Assembly (NCBI RefSeq): GCF_016107705.1
Contig: NZ_JAEHGC010000018.1
Coordinates: 16,536-80,535, forward strand
Source: Neobacillus cucumis
Lineage (GTDB): Bacteria > Bacillota > Bacilli > Bacillales_B > DSM-18226
Reading direction: 5' to 3'
DNA length: 64,000 bases
The notes beneath the pieces were generated by a model. The model did not search any database and had not been told where the DNA came from. It saw only the letters and a program-made list of their open reading frames with translations. Positions 34,461 through 43,316 of this stretch are shown here, piece after piece. Position 1 is the first letter of the stretch, and every line of letters starts with the position of its first letter. The position numbers were made by a program, and so were the translations under genes.

Positions 34461-35825
34461 CTATCGCGAAAAAATCGTTGGATCACCTGCATATTTACTT
34501 AATTTACCGTTTTCAAATATGCCCATTTTTTCAAGCCATGCTTCAAATTGTGGTGCCGGCCGTTTATTCAGCGTCTGTCTCAATGTAGCGACATCGTGAT
34601 AGCTCAAGGATTGATAATTTAACATACAATCATCCCCCATTGGTGCAGCGATGATAAAATTCACTCCAGCCGCTGTCAGCAGCACTCCAAGATCCTCGAT
34701 ATCATTTTGGTCTGCCTTAATATGGTTCGTGTAGCATATATCTACGCCCATTGGGATGCCATGCATTTTTCCCATAAAATGATCCTCAAGACCGGCACGA
34801 ATAACCTGCTTGTTGTTGTACAAATACTCAGGTCCGATAAAGCCGACTACCGTATTGACGATATACGGGTCATAGTAGCGGGCAAAGCCGTAATTCCGTG
34901 ATTCCAAGGTCATTTGGTCAATATCATAATGAGCTTCTGCGGATAATTCCGAGCCTTGGCCTGTTTCAAAATACAAACGCTGCGGACCCGTTCCGGTTCC
35001 ATAAATTTTAGCCATTTCGTTAGCTTCCTCTAATAGCGAAGCCTTGATTCCGAAGGAACGATTGGCTGCTTCTGTTCCAGCAATACTTTGAAAAATCATA
35101 TCTGCAGGGGCCCCCTGCTGGACCGCCTTCATTTGCGCGGTAACATGGGCAAGCACACAGTTTTGTGTTGGAATTTCCCACTTTTGAATAAAATCGTGCG
35201 TTGCATGCAGTAGGCGTTTTACACTTTCCACGGAATCATCCACTGGGTTAATCCCGATCACCGCATCGCCGATTCCATAAGCAAGACCCTCTTTCATCGA
35301 GGCCATCATGCCCTCGACATTATCCGTCGGATGGTTTGGCTGCAGTCTTGACGCTAGAACGCCTTTTTGACCAATGGTTATATTACATTTGGATAAAACC
35401 TCAATTTTGCCCGCTGCATGGACCAAATCAAGGTTAGACATGATTTTCGCCACGGCCGCGATCATTTCACTGTTCAACCCTCTGCTGAGGCGTTTTAAAT
35501 CTTCCCCAGTTGTAGTATCGTTCAGGATATATTCGCGAAGCTCGGAAACGGACCAATTTTTGATGGATTGATAGATTGGTTCGTTTATTTGCCCTTCGAT
35601 AATCCTAGAAACCTCATCCTCTTCAGGGGATAGCAACGGATTTTCTCTGATATCCTTTAGAGTTAAATAGCTCAATACTTGCTTAGCCGCAATTCTTTCC
35701 TGAACGGTTTCAGCCGCAATCCCCGCTAAGCGGTCGCCGGATTTGTCTTCATTTGCTTTTGCAAATAAATCCTTTAGTGAGGAAAATTGATAGACGGTAC
35801 TTAAATAGGTGGTTTTTAATCTCAC
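34461..35825 (-). CDS. eutB: ethanolamine ammonia-lyase large subunit
   Basis: 454 residues, normal length. It holds the substrate and B12 sites of the TIM barrel; typical segments are 'DAVIGINPVDDS' near residue 205, 'FQSIAGTEAANRSFG' near 243, 'ETGQGSELSAEAHYDID' near 292 and 'NHIKADQNDIEDLG' near 390. The start is GTG with AAAGGGGG 8 bases upstream. It is central to the pathway; the cofactor must come from an adenosyltransferase encoded elsewhere, because eutT is not in the window. Confidence 0.96.
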   Translation of the reverse strand: MRLKTTYLSTVYQFSSLKDLFAKANEDKSGDRLAGIAAETVQERIAAKQVLSYLTLKDIRENPLLSPEEDEVSRIIEGQINEPIYQSIKNWSVSELREYILNDTTTGEDLKRLSRGLNSEMIAAVAKIMSNLDLVHAAGKIEVLSKCNITIGQKGVLASRLQPNHPTDNVEGMMASMKEGLAYGIGDAVIGINPVDDSVESVKRLLHATHDFIQKWEIPTQNCVLAHVTAQMKAVQQGAPADMIFQSIAGTEAANRSFGIKASLLEEANEMAKIYGTGTGPQRLYFETGQGSELSAEAHYDIDQMTLESRNYGFARYYDPYIVNTVVGFIGPEYLYNNKQVIRAGLEDHFMGKMHGIPMGVDICYTNHIKADQNDIEDLGVLLTAAGVNFIIAAPMGDDCMLNYQSLSYHDVATLRQTLNKRPAPQFEAWLEKMGIFENGKLSKYAGDPTIFSR

Positions 35826-35843
35826 AAAAAAGTCCCCCTTTCG

Positions 35844-37289
35844 TCATTTCTGGAATGTTAATGTTTTTATGATGACAGGAACAACATCGGTTTCGAGCAC
35901 TTGGCCAATATCCAAATAGTCCCCATTTTCAACTTTGATTTGATCAATGCAAATGACCGACTGTGTAGGATCCTTTCGCTTGAGCGTTTGTCCAAGAACC
36001 TTTGCATAGTCGCGATCGAGAACCAAGACCAGCGGCTGTGCCGGATTCGGTTTTTGTTTCATCGCAGTTAGAACGGTGTCGGCAAATTCATCAATTTCAC
36101 GGAACCTTAAGTAAGGCAGCTCTGAAAAATAAACCGCAAAATTCTGCCCATCCCGCTGCGGATCATAGAGTTCAATTGCTTCTTCTATTCGTTTAGAAAA
36201 TTGATTCATTTCGGTTTTAAAATCAGCCTCAAATCGGACCTGATACACCGGTAAATTTTTTATCGGTAATTTTCCGTTATCAACCTCGATGGTCGCCCCG
36301 CTGATTTCCGTCGTTTGCATTCCAGCGCCGAGCACCGTGGCCCGGACTGTTTCCTGCGGCATAACCCAAGTCCATTCTGATAAACTGGTACATTCCTTTA
36401 AGGAAGCTGCCAGCATCAGCCCGATATCATCGTATTGTGCCGTTTGTCCGGAACCGTTCTCGTACTGATAGATACATTCACTAATCCCGCCCGAGAACAT
36501 GATGGCCTCTATGTCTTCCACCCAGTTTGGCTCATGACCCAGCAATAATGAGTGGTCCTCAAGAGTGAGTGCCCTTTTTAACATTCTCACGATAACCTCG
36601 GCCATGAAATTGGTAATTCTTTTTAATTCGATTGGATCAGGGCTTTGCCCCACTTCCATTCTGGCCCCCCATCGTTGAAGCAGGTCCTTAACTGGAGGAG
36701 AGATACTTTGAATTTTGTTTTCCTTAAATTCAATCAATCTGCCTCCGATATGAAGTGTACAGGTTCCACATAGCCTTCCTGATTTATAGACCGCCACATT
36801 CGCCGTTCCTCCGCCGATATCGATATTGGCAATAACCTTTCCCGTCTCTTTAGAAAATTCATAAGCACCCGAGCCTTTTGCGGCAATAATCCCTTCTAAG
36901 TCCGGCCCTGCAGTTGCCACTAGGAACTCCCCGGCATGGTCTGATAACTGATGGAGCATCACTTCGGCATTGGTTTTTGTGGCTGTTTCACCCGTGATAA
37001 TCACTGCCCCTGTTTGGATGTCCTTCGGTTCAATCCCTGCTTTCTGATATTCTATTTTGACAAGGTCTTCAATTTTTTCGATATCAATGGTTGTTGGTGT
37101 AGTCAGCGGTGTCCGATAAATCGGACTTCGATGAATGACCTGTTTATCAATGATTTCAATCCGCGGCACATGTGCCCCGCCTGCCATATTCATTAAGGTG
37201 AACCGGCTGATTACGAGCTTGGTTGTACTTGTGCCAATATCAATTCCGGCACTGATCATCATTTCTTTTTGTGGGCCTCTGAAATTCAT
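35844..37289 (-). CDS. eutA: ethanolamine ammonia-lyase reactivating factor
   Basis: 481 residues from the ATG at 37289 (GGGGGAG 5 bases upstream). The actin/Hsp70-type ATPase motifs are seen: 'AGIDIGTSTTKLVISR' near residue 13 and 'IANIDIGGGTANVAVY' near 160. EutA frees inactive cobalamin from EutBC. It follows a long terminator with an EutV-type hairpin, so eutABC expression should depend on antitermination. Confidence 0.94.
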   Translation of the reverse strand: MNFRGPQKEMMISAGIDIGTSTTKLVISRFTLMNMAGGAHVPRIEIIDKQVIHRSPIYRTPLTTPTTIDIEKIEDLVKIEYQKAGIEPKDIQTGAVIITGETATKTNAEVMLHQLSDHAGEFLVATAGPDLEGIIAAKGSGAYEFSKETGKVIANIDIGGGTANVAVYKSGRLCGTCTLHIGGRLIEFKENKIQSISPPVKDLLQRWGARMEVGQSPDPIELKRITNFMAEVIVRMLKRALTLEDHSLLLGHEPNWVEDIEAIMFSGGISECIYQYENGSGQTAQYDDIGLMLAASLKECTSLSEWTWVMPQETVRATVLGAGMQTTEISGATIEVDNGKLPIKNLPVYQVRFEADFKTEMNQFSKRIEEAIELYDPQRDGQNFAVYFSELPYLRFREIDEFADTVLTAMKQKPNPAQPLVLVLDRDYAKVLGQTLKRKDPTQSVICIDQIKVENGDYLDIGQVLETDVVPVIIKTLTFQK

Positions 37290-37301
37290 CTCAACTCCCC
37301 C

Positions 37302-37366
37302 AAAAAACAAAAAGCGCCCCTTGTAAACTATCCAATTTTGAATAGTTTATAAGAGGCGCCATTGCC
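37302..37366 (-). terminator. EutV (ANTAR)-controlled terminator before eutA
   Basis: On the minus strand an 18-bp stem with one mismatch (GCGCCTCTT...TAAACTAT pairing with ATAGTTTA...AAGGGGCGC, 37314-37359) is followed by TTTTTGTTTTTT. The 5' arm overlaps a small hairpin GGC-[AATGGC]-GCC (37355-37366) whose six-base loop has A at position 1 and G at position 4, as in EutV target RNAs. Binding of phosphorylated EutV would stop the terminator from forming. The second hairpin of the usual pair is not clear. Confidence 0.65.
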
Positions 37367-37426
37367 GTTAAATTCATTTGTTATTCATAATATAAATTAT
37401 TTTCTGGATACTGTAAAGGCTTTCAT

Positions 37427-37927
37427 TCAAAAAATTACAAATGGAGATGGATATTTTTCTAAATACTGTTTCATTTCCTGGATCGAGCTTAAGTTTACTA
37501 GCTTTCGAATCTCCTTGATTCCTTCATTTTTAACTGAAGAGGTAATGATGATGGGTCCCTTGTTCACTATTACCTTTTTTAATAAAGAAATGGCCAGCTC
37601 CACATCCGCTTGATCTGAATCACTTTTTGTGACGATTCCAATTGGGATTTTATTAATCCCTGTACTAAATCCAGGTGGAAATACCATTTTTTTCTTAGTC
37701 GCATCCTGCAAATAGAGGACATGGGTGACCTCTAACGCAGTTGACATAATATTTTTATAGTAGAACGGGTTTTCACTGTATTCTCCCGGGGTGTCTACAA
37801 TCCAATCATAATAGATGAGCGACTGGGTTTTAACAGCAGGCACTTCCCGGCCAAGTAACGCGTTGGTTAACGTCGATTTTCCCGCACCAACGGAGCCGAT
37901 GAGCATCGCTCGGTTCTTTTTAGCCAC
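37427..37927 (-). CDS. eutP: EutP/PduV-type small GTPase-like protein
   Basis: 166 residues from the GTG at 37927 (AAAGGAGG 7 bases upstream). The P-loop is GSVGAGKST near residue 10, followed by 'DWIVDTPGEY' near 43 and the G4-type 'GIVTKSDSDQ' near 96. EutP in other bacteria has NTPase and acetate-kinase activity linked to the microcompartment. It is preceded by array E and followed by the eutA terminator. Confidence 0.92.
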   Translation of the reverse strand: MAKKNRAMLIGSVGAGKSTLTNALLGREVPAVKTQSLIYYDWIVDTPGEYSENPFYYKNIMSTALEVTHVLYLQDATKKKMVFPPGFSTGINKIPIGIVTKSDSDQADVELAISLLKKVIVNKGPIIITSSVKNEGIKEIRKLVNLSSIQEMKQYLEKYPSPFVIF

Positions 37928-37957
37928 AGGATGGCCTCCTTTCATGAAAAATTTTGC

Positions 37958-38093
37958 GATATCGACACTTTTTCATCGGATATCAACACAAAATCACCCG
38001 ATATCGACACAATTTTAAATGATATCAACACTTTTCGGACGGATATCGACAAAAATTTAAAGGATATCAACACTTTTACGAATATATCAACAA
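37958..38093. repeat. 21-bp repeat array E, alternating units
   Basis: GATATC starts at 37958, 37979, 38000, 38021, 38042 and 38063, exactly 21 bases apart; a last unit is one base shorter. Each unit has a conserved GATATC(G/A)ACA part and a ~10-base variable part. The G and A forms alternate strictly over the first six units, making a 42-bp supra-unit. It lies between eutS and eutP. Confidence 0.85.
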
Positions 38094-38095
38094 AT

Positions 38096-38437
38096 CTACG
38101 ACTTCGTTATTTTCGCCGGCGTATACATTAGCGTATCCGCGAGAAACCGATTGATTTCTGCCATCGCCATTTCTACCTCAGAAACATTGCCGACAATCAC
38201 AAGGCTTCCGGTAAAACGATCCAAAAATCCTAACTTAACATTTGCTGATTTCGTCGCCAAATCCCCGGCAATGATTACTGTCTCGCTTGGCGTTAACGTT
38301 AAAATTCCAAGAGCCCCAGCCTCCTGAATCCCCAATTTTTCAAACATATCCGGGTCCGGATTCGCAATAATATGGCTTAAAGTTACCTGCTTCCCTGGGA
38401 CAAATTCCTGTATAAACCGCTTTTTCTCTTCACTCAC
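38096..38437 (-). CDS. eutS: shell protein EutS
   Basis: 113 residues from the GTG at 38437 (GGAGAGG 8 bases upstream). 'RFIQEFVPGKQVTLSHIIANP' characters open the protein, followed by 'LGILTLTPSETVIIAGDLATK' and 'GFLDRFTGSLVIVG', a circularly permuted BMC domain as in EutS/PduU. It is the first structural gene after eutVW and follows an EutV-type terminator. Confidence 0.94.
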   Translation of the reverse strand: MSEEKKRFIQEFVPGKQVTLSHIIANPDPDMFEKLGIQEAGALGILTLTPSETVIIAGDLATKSANVKLGFLDRFTGSLVIVGNVSEVEMAMAEINRFLADTLMYTPAKITKS

Positions 38438-38460
38438 AACAATCACCTCTCCATTTCCTA

Positions 38461-38527
38461 AAAAAAGAAAATGCCTAATAGAGTTTATTTTTTTTTCAAA
38501 AATAAAACCTACTAAGCACCATTGCTT
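38461..38527 (-). terminator. EutV (ANTAR)-controlled terminator before eutS
   Basis: On the minus strand a ~21-bp stem with one mismatch (38472-38518) is followed by TTTTCTTTTTT. Its 5' arm overlaps the hairpin AAGC-[AATGGT]-GCTT (38514-38527), whose loop nearly equals the AATGGC loop before eutA. A and G hold loop positions 1 and 4. The two sites support each other as EutV targets. Confidence 0.72.
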
Positions 38528-38545
38528 GATCTATTCACTTGTAAA

Positions 38546-39118
38546 CTAACTTGGGTACTTCAAAATAATGTACTTTGCCACTTTTTCCATTGGCAGCTGT
38601 TTTTTCATGCTGAGGTCTCTCATCTTATTGTAAGCCGTTTCTTCCTGTAAATTCAATTGTTTCATTAAAATTCCTTTAGCTTTTTCTACCAGCTTACGGT
38701 TTTTCAGCTCCCGATTCATTTCTTCTACTTTTTCTTTGTAAAAATTTGCATTTTCTGCCTGCATCAAGGCAATTTCAACTGCTGGAATCAGGTTTGCCTC
38801 CGAGATTGGTTTTACCAAATACCCTAAAATATTGGCCTTCTTCGCTTTCTCAATATATTCCTTTTGACTATAGGCCGTTAACAGCAAAATCGGGATATTG
38901 AATTTATTCGAAATAATCTCACTCGCCTTCAAACCATTCAACTTTGGCATCTTAATATCCATAATGATTAAGTCGGGCTTGAGAGAATAAGCTAATTCAA
39001 TGGCTTTTTCACCATCCGCCGCTTCGGCAACAACATCGTAGCCAGCATCCTTTAACATCAGCGAAACATCCAATCGGACGATGGATTCATCTTCTACTAC
39101 CATAATTCGCTTTTTCAT
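38546..39118 (-). CDS. eutV: ANTAR response regulator EutV
   Basis: 190 residues. The receiver domain has phospho-acceptor Asp54 in 'DLIIMDIKMPK', acidic pair E9-D10 and Lys in 'GYLVKPIS' near 104. Residues ~130-190 are an ANTAR domain ('VEKAKGILMKQLNLQEETAY'), which binds RNA hairpins and prevents termination. It is encoded 3 bases after its kinase. Two candidate target hairpins lie downstream. Confidence 0.95.
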   Translation of the reverse strand: MKKRIMVVEDESIVRLDVSLMLKDAGYDVVAEAADGEKAIELAYSLKPDLIIMDIKMPKLNGLKASEIISNKFNIPILLLTAYSQKEYIEKAKKANILGYLVKPISEANLIPAVEIALMQAENANFYKEKVEEMNRELKNRKLVEKAKGILMKQLNLQEETAYNKMRDLSMKKQLPMEKVAKYIILKYPS

Positions 39119-39121
39119 GCC

Positions 39122-40555
39122 TTAAACCTCCCTTGTAAAGGGAAATTCGACGGTCGCAACTGTGCCTTCACTCGTTCCCTCGATCTCAAAATGTCCCGAT
39201 AAATCATGTTCAATCATCATCTTGACAATATCAAGCCCTAAAGATGGTTTCATGGTAGAGGTATAGCCAATTCCATTATCTTTTACCAGAACCCTTATGG
39301 CTGAAGCATCTTCCTCGATGACCACATGTATTTGTCCTTCATTCATCTCCGTAAAAGCATGCTTCACACAATTTTGAATTAATTCATTGATAACAAGGGC
39401 AACCGAAACAGCTAAATTTGATTTAATAAAAAGCTTCGGTCCTGAATAATCAATCATAATCGTTTTTCCTTCATGATCATCACTAAAGACCAGCATATTG
39501 CCAATTTTTTCTATCAAACTAACAATCTCCACATCATCCTGGTTTTGCGAGTTGGATAAAATAATTTCATATACAGAAGCAATACTTAAAATTCTGTTAA
39601 GGCTTTCGACGAAATGGACCTTGCTCTCCTCGGGAATTCCCCTTCTCATTTGCAAACGGAGTAGACTTGCGACTGTTTGCAGGTTATTTTTCACACGATG
39701 GTGAATTTCGCGGATCGCCACCGTCTTCACAGTAAGCTCTCGCTCTTTTTCACGAAGCTCTGTTAAATCACGAAAAATAATAAAAGAGCCGCTGTTTTGT
39801 TCATTTTGCACAAGCGCAATTTTTTTCATTTGAAAGACTTTATTCTTAATCGTCACTTCTTGAATCACAAGTTCATCTGATCGCAGACAGATTTCTTCTA
39901 AATTAGGAAAAAAGGTGGTAAAAAGATTTCCACTTTTACACTCCATCGAACACATTTCTAACACAAGGTTCATCGCCGCAGGATTCGAATATTGAATTCG
40001 TAAATCTTGGTCAATAATGAATAATGACTCCTCTATGACTTCCGGAATAAACGGACGGTTTTCGGCCATTCCCAATAATAGTTCACTGAGAGTCTCATTT
40101 GCTTCTGTTAGCGCTTTCAGTTTATTTTGATTTTGAAGCTTATCGCTATTGTCCTTCTCCATGATCAACGTGCCAATAACCCAATTATGAACACCCATAA
40201 TCGGAACCACACTTTGTTCGACTTTTTTACCTTCTTGGGTAAAGGCATGATTGAGAAAAAGCGGCTTTCCTGTTCGAAAGGCATAAAAAACAGCGGGTTC
40301 AAATGTTTCATAAGCAAATTTACCGACAACCGGATTTTTATAGACAGATTTGGCCGTCGAAGGTGCCGCCTCAGCCACGACAATCGCATGTTTCTTTTCC
40401 CGCGTTTGACAGTCGATAAATACATTTGCTTGATTCAGGTCCGCAATTAACTGGAGGTTTTGAACCACTTCTTGAATCTTTTGGATCTCTTCATCTGATA
40501 GGTCTGTATGAAGCTGACATAAGGTTGCAACGGTGTTTATCTCAGTTTTAAGCAT
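39122..40555 (-). CDS. eutW: sensor histidine kinase EutW
   Basis: 477 residues, no membrane segment. Residues 1-140 form a sensor domain like that of other EutW kinases; a PAS-like domain covers ~165-270; the HisKA_2 box 'REIHHRVKNNLQTVASLLRL' characters lie near 285; and the ATPase has 'ELIQNCVKHAF' near 390 and 'VKDNGIGY' near 423. It senses ethanolamine in the cytoplasm and phosphorylates EutV. A near-consensus promoter lies just upstream. Confidence 0.94.
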   Translation of the reverse strand: MLKTEINTVATLCQLHTDLSDEEIQKIQEVVQNLQLIADLNQANVFIDCQTREKKHAIVVAEAAPSTAKSVYKNPVVGKFAYETFEPAVFYAFRTGKPLFLNHAFTQEGKKVEQSVVPIMGVHNWVIGTLIMEKDNSDKLQNQNKLKALTEANETLSELLLGMAENRPFIPEVIEESLFIIDQDLRIQYSNPAAMNLVLEMCSMECKSGNLFTTFFPNLEEICLRSDELVIQEVTIKNKVFQMKKIALVQNEQNSGSFIIFRDLTELREKERELTVKTVAIREIHHRVKNNLQTVASLLRLQMRRGIPEESKVHFVESLNRILSIASVYEIILSNSQNQDDVEIVSLIEKIGNMLVFSDDHEGKTIMIDYSGPKLFIKSNLAVSVALVINELIQNCVKHAFTEMNEGQIHVVIEEDASAIRVLVKDNGIGYTSTMKPSLGLDIVKMMIEHDLSGHFEIEGTSEGTVATVEFPFTREV

Positions 40556-40587
40556 GTCTTAGCCCCAATCTACTAATATATAAAAAT

Positions 40588-40616
40588 ATTGTATAGGGCA
40601 TTTTTATTAGTGTCAA
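40588..40616 (-). promoter_or_regulatory. promoter of eutWV
   Basis: On the minus strand TTGACA (40611-40616), a 17-base spacer and TACAAT (40588-40593). It is close to the sigma-A consensus, so the sensor pair is probably made constantly. Confidence 0.78.
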
Positions 40617-40693
40617 TCTTCTGTTTTTTTGTGAAATGGTTCTAAAGACAAACTAGGAACATATCCATAGGATGAGAAAAAGGGGGTACGTGA

Positions 40694-41491
40694 ATGAATT
40701 TTTCCTTGGAAGATTTGACCGTTCCTGAAGTAATTAAATTAACACAGGATAATATGATTGGCCTTATGCATACATGGGGAGGATTATCCGATGCACTTCA
40801 AGTGATCGAGGACGAAAATTGTTTTCGAATTAAATCGCCACTAAAACACCCTTTATTTAACAATATATTAAAAACAAATGTCGTTCAGGACGTTCATAGA
40901 TTTGTAGATTCAATTGTAAACGATTACAAAAGCCAGCAAATCCCTTTTCTTTGGCGCATCTGGGACCATGATAAACCAGTTGAAATCGGGTCAGTATTGC
41001 TCGAAAATGGTGCCCAGCAAATTCCTGGTACGATCTTGATGGCGATCAACTTGGACACCTTTCAACCGCTCACACCACCGCTTCCTGAACTAACCATACA
41101 AACAATCGGTATGAAAAGAGATGCAGTAAATTTCTCTCAATGTGCCTGCACTTCATTCGGTATTCCAAAGCAATTTCTTGAGCCGATTGGTGAACTAATC
41201 CATAAAGAAGATCCCAATATCGTCAATTTTGTTGGTTATGTAGATGACACAGTAGTTTCGACTGCAACGCTTTATTACCGTAATGGAATAGCAGGAATAT
41301 ACAATGTAGCCACCTTACTGGACTTCCAAGGAAAAGGCATCGGTATGGATATTATGACAGCGTTACTCTTAAAAGCGAAACTTGATGGATATCATACCGC
41401 GATTCTCCATGCAACCCCAGCCGGGCTGCGGCTTTACGAGAAACTCGGATTTAGTAAATATGGGGAAATGAAGGAATATTTGTTTGTCTAA
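40694..41491 (+). CDS. GNAT family acetyltransferase
   Basis: 265 residues. The C-terminal half is a GNAT fold: 'VGYVDDTVVSTATLYYRNG' then the acetyl-CoA loop 'LLDFQGKGIGMDIMTALL' near residue 213 and 'LYEKLGFSKYGEM' near 250. The N-terminal half (~130 residues) is less conserved. GGGGGTA precedes the ATG. The substrate is unknown. It is transcribed away from eutW. Confidence 0.82.
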   Translation: MNFSLEDLTVPEVIKLTQDNMIGLMHTWGGLSDALQVIEDENCFRIKSPLKHPLFNNILKTNVVQDVHRFVDSIVNDYKSQQIPFLWRIWDHDKPVEIGSVLLENGAQQIPGTILMAINLDTFQPLTPPLPELTIQTIGMKRDAVNFSQCACTSFGIPKQFLEPIGELIHKEDPNIVNFVGYVDDTVVSTATLYYRNGIAGIYNVATLLDFQGKGIGMDIMTALLLKAKLDGYHTAILHATPAGLRLYEKLGFSKYGEMKEYLFV

Positions 41492-41493
41492 AG

Positions 41494-41528
41494 AAAAAAG
41501 CATTGGTCACTTCAACCAATGCTTTTTT
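41494..41528. terminator. bidirectional terminator
   Basis: AAAAAAGCATTGGT and ACCAATGCTTTTTT form a 14-bp stem with a 7-base loop between convergent acetyltransferase genes. Confidence 0.9.
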
Positions 41529-41532
41529 CCTA

Positions 41533-42432
41533 TTAAAGGATCAAATACATCTCATATTGTGCGAGGTTTCCTTTTTGAAAACCATGCATTTTATAAAAAC
41601 CCTCAAGTAAACTATTGTTCGGAAATCCAGTATACATTTTTGATAAATCGAGATTTTTGCAGGCGGTTTGCAAAAGCAATGTTGCAATGCCCTGTCCTCT
41701 TACATTTTTATCCACCATTAAAAAACTAATCCCGCCATTCGAATTGATGGATAGACAACCAACTAATTCTTCGTTTTGGTAGGCCCCAAAATAATAATTA
41801 TCGGTCAATATTTCTAAAAAATCGATATCATTCTGCCAGTTAATATGATAGGTCCATTTTTGAATATGCGTTTGAAAGTCATTAAAATCCAAACTTCTTA
41901 TGATCGCTGCTGATTTTGTTTCTAAAATAATTTTTAGTCCCGATAAATCTTGATTTGAGTAATATACAATATCATAGATTTTTTCGTAGCCTAATTTTTT
42001 ATAAAAATGAATCGCTCGGTCATTCCCGACGATTACTTCAAGAAAAAGCTGCTTACATCCCTGCTTAATTGCTTCTTCTTTATGGAGGCCAAATAGCTTT
42101 TGGCTGATGCCCTTTCCTCTAAAATCAGGGTGAATCGCCAATGTTCCACATCTCATCGTTTTAATGGTTTCATACTTTTTAATGCCGCCCAATATTACTC
42201 CCACAGGCTGTTGTTCATAAAAAGCGATGAAGGAGGTATCTCTTGAATTGCCTTCAGGACCAAAAAAGCGCTGGATAAAATCCTGCTCTGAAATTTCCAT
42301 TTTTATCATATAATCCGAAAAACCATCTTGAAAGGCTTGATGAATAAAATGATCCTCTACCTCAGAACATCTATGATAGCTTATTTTCGATTTGTCTACC
42401 ATAAAACTTGTTTGATCGTTTGACGTTTTCAT
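41533..42432 (-). CDS. tandem GNAT acetyltransferase
   Basis: 299 residues with two GNAT domains. The first has 'LAIHPDFRGKGISQKLFGLH' characters near residue 95 and 'FYKKLGYEKIYD' near 137. The second has 'VDKNVRGQGIATLLLQTAC' near 246 and 'FYKMHGFQKGN' near 283. Only the first acetyl-CoA loop is perfect (RGKGI); the second, RGQGI, also fits. The substrate is unknown. Confidence 0.85.
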   Translation of the reverse strand: MKTSNDQTSFMVDKSKISYHRCSEVEDHFIHQAFQDGFSDYMIKMEISEQDFIQRFFGPEGNSRDTSFIAFYEQQPVGVILGGIKKYETIKTMRCGTLAIHPDFRGKGISQKLFGLHKEEAIKQGCKQLFLEVIVGNDRAIHFYKKLGYEKIYDIVYYSNQDLSGLKIILETKSAAIIRSLDFNDFQTHIQKWTYHINWQNDIDFLEILTDNYYFGAYQNEELVGCLSINSNGGISFLMVDKNVRGQGIATLLLQTACKNLDLSKMYTGFPNNSLLEGFYKMHGFQKGNLAQYEMYLIL

Positions 42433-42518
42433 CTATAAGACCCCCAATCTTCCTGTTCGCACTTTCCCTGAAAATATATTTCTATGAGAAAGGTCGTTTC
42501 GTATATTTTTTAAAAAAT

Positions 42519-43241
42519 CTATTGAATTAATTCCTGTAATACCTCGCCAATTTTCCTGTGATGAATCATCAAATCAGCTACATCATCCATTCCCGTTGGC
42601 TCCATATTGATAATGACGAGTTTTGCTTCATTCTCTTTTGCTTCTTGCGGAAAAAAGTTTGCCGGTGAGACATTTAAGGAGGAACCGAGAACAATAAACA
42701 GCTCAGCTTTCTTTGTTTCCCGTGCTGCCTGTATTAAAGCTGCTTCCGGCAGTCTTTCGCCAAACAGGACAATAGATGGGCGGATGAATCCACCACATTC
42801 ACAGGATAAATTTTGCTCCATAAATCTCGCGATTGGAAAAATATCTCGGCACTCTAAACAATGACAGGTTCTTAATGAGCCATGTAATTCGGCTACATTT
42901 TTACTGCCTGCTTCCTGATGAAAGCCATCCACGTTTTGGGTAATAATCGCGTTAAGTTTCCCTTCCCGTTCCCATTGAGCTAGAACTTCATGCCCGATAT
43001 TGGGCTTATACTTATCAATCTTTTCAATCCGATTTTGATAGAATTCAATAAACTCATAGCGATTATTTTGCATCGCTTCGGTACTTACTAGTCTCATAGG
43101 ATCTTGATCTTTCCATAAACCGGATGAAGCGGAGCGAAAATCAGGTAATCCGCTCTCCGTGGACATTCCTGCCCCTGTAAATATAACGGTATAATTCGAT
43201 TCCTCTAGCCACTGTTTTAAAATTTGAATTTTATCGTCCAT
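42519..43241 (-). CDS. Sir2-type NAD-dependent protein deacetylase
   Basis: 240 residues. The NAD site GAGMSTESGLPDFRS is near residue 22; 'TQNVDGFHQEAG' near 99; catalytic His in 'ELHGSLRTC' near 117; two zinc Cys pairs C-x2-C near 125 and C-x-C near 145; and 'RPSIVLFGERLPE' near 155. It removes acetyl groups from lysines. It lies among three acetyltransferase genes, which may or may not be meaningful. Confidence 0.93.
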   Translation of the reverse strand: MDDKIQILKQWLEESNYTVIFTGAGMSTESGLPDFRSASSGLWKDQDPMRLVSTEAMQNNRYEFIEFYQNRIEKIDKYKPNIGHEVLAQWEREGKLNAIITQNVDGFHQEAGSKNVAELHGSLRTCHCLECRDIFPIARFMEQNLSCECGGFIRPSIVLFGERLPEAALIQAARETKKAELFIVLGSSLNVSPANFFPQEAKENEAKLVIINMEPTGMDDVADLMIHHRKIGEVLQELIQ

Positions 43242-43316
43242 TTTCGCTTCCCCCTTACTTTATATTTTACCAGTTTCATATATAATGGAAATAACTAACA
43301 TTAAGAAGGTGGATTT

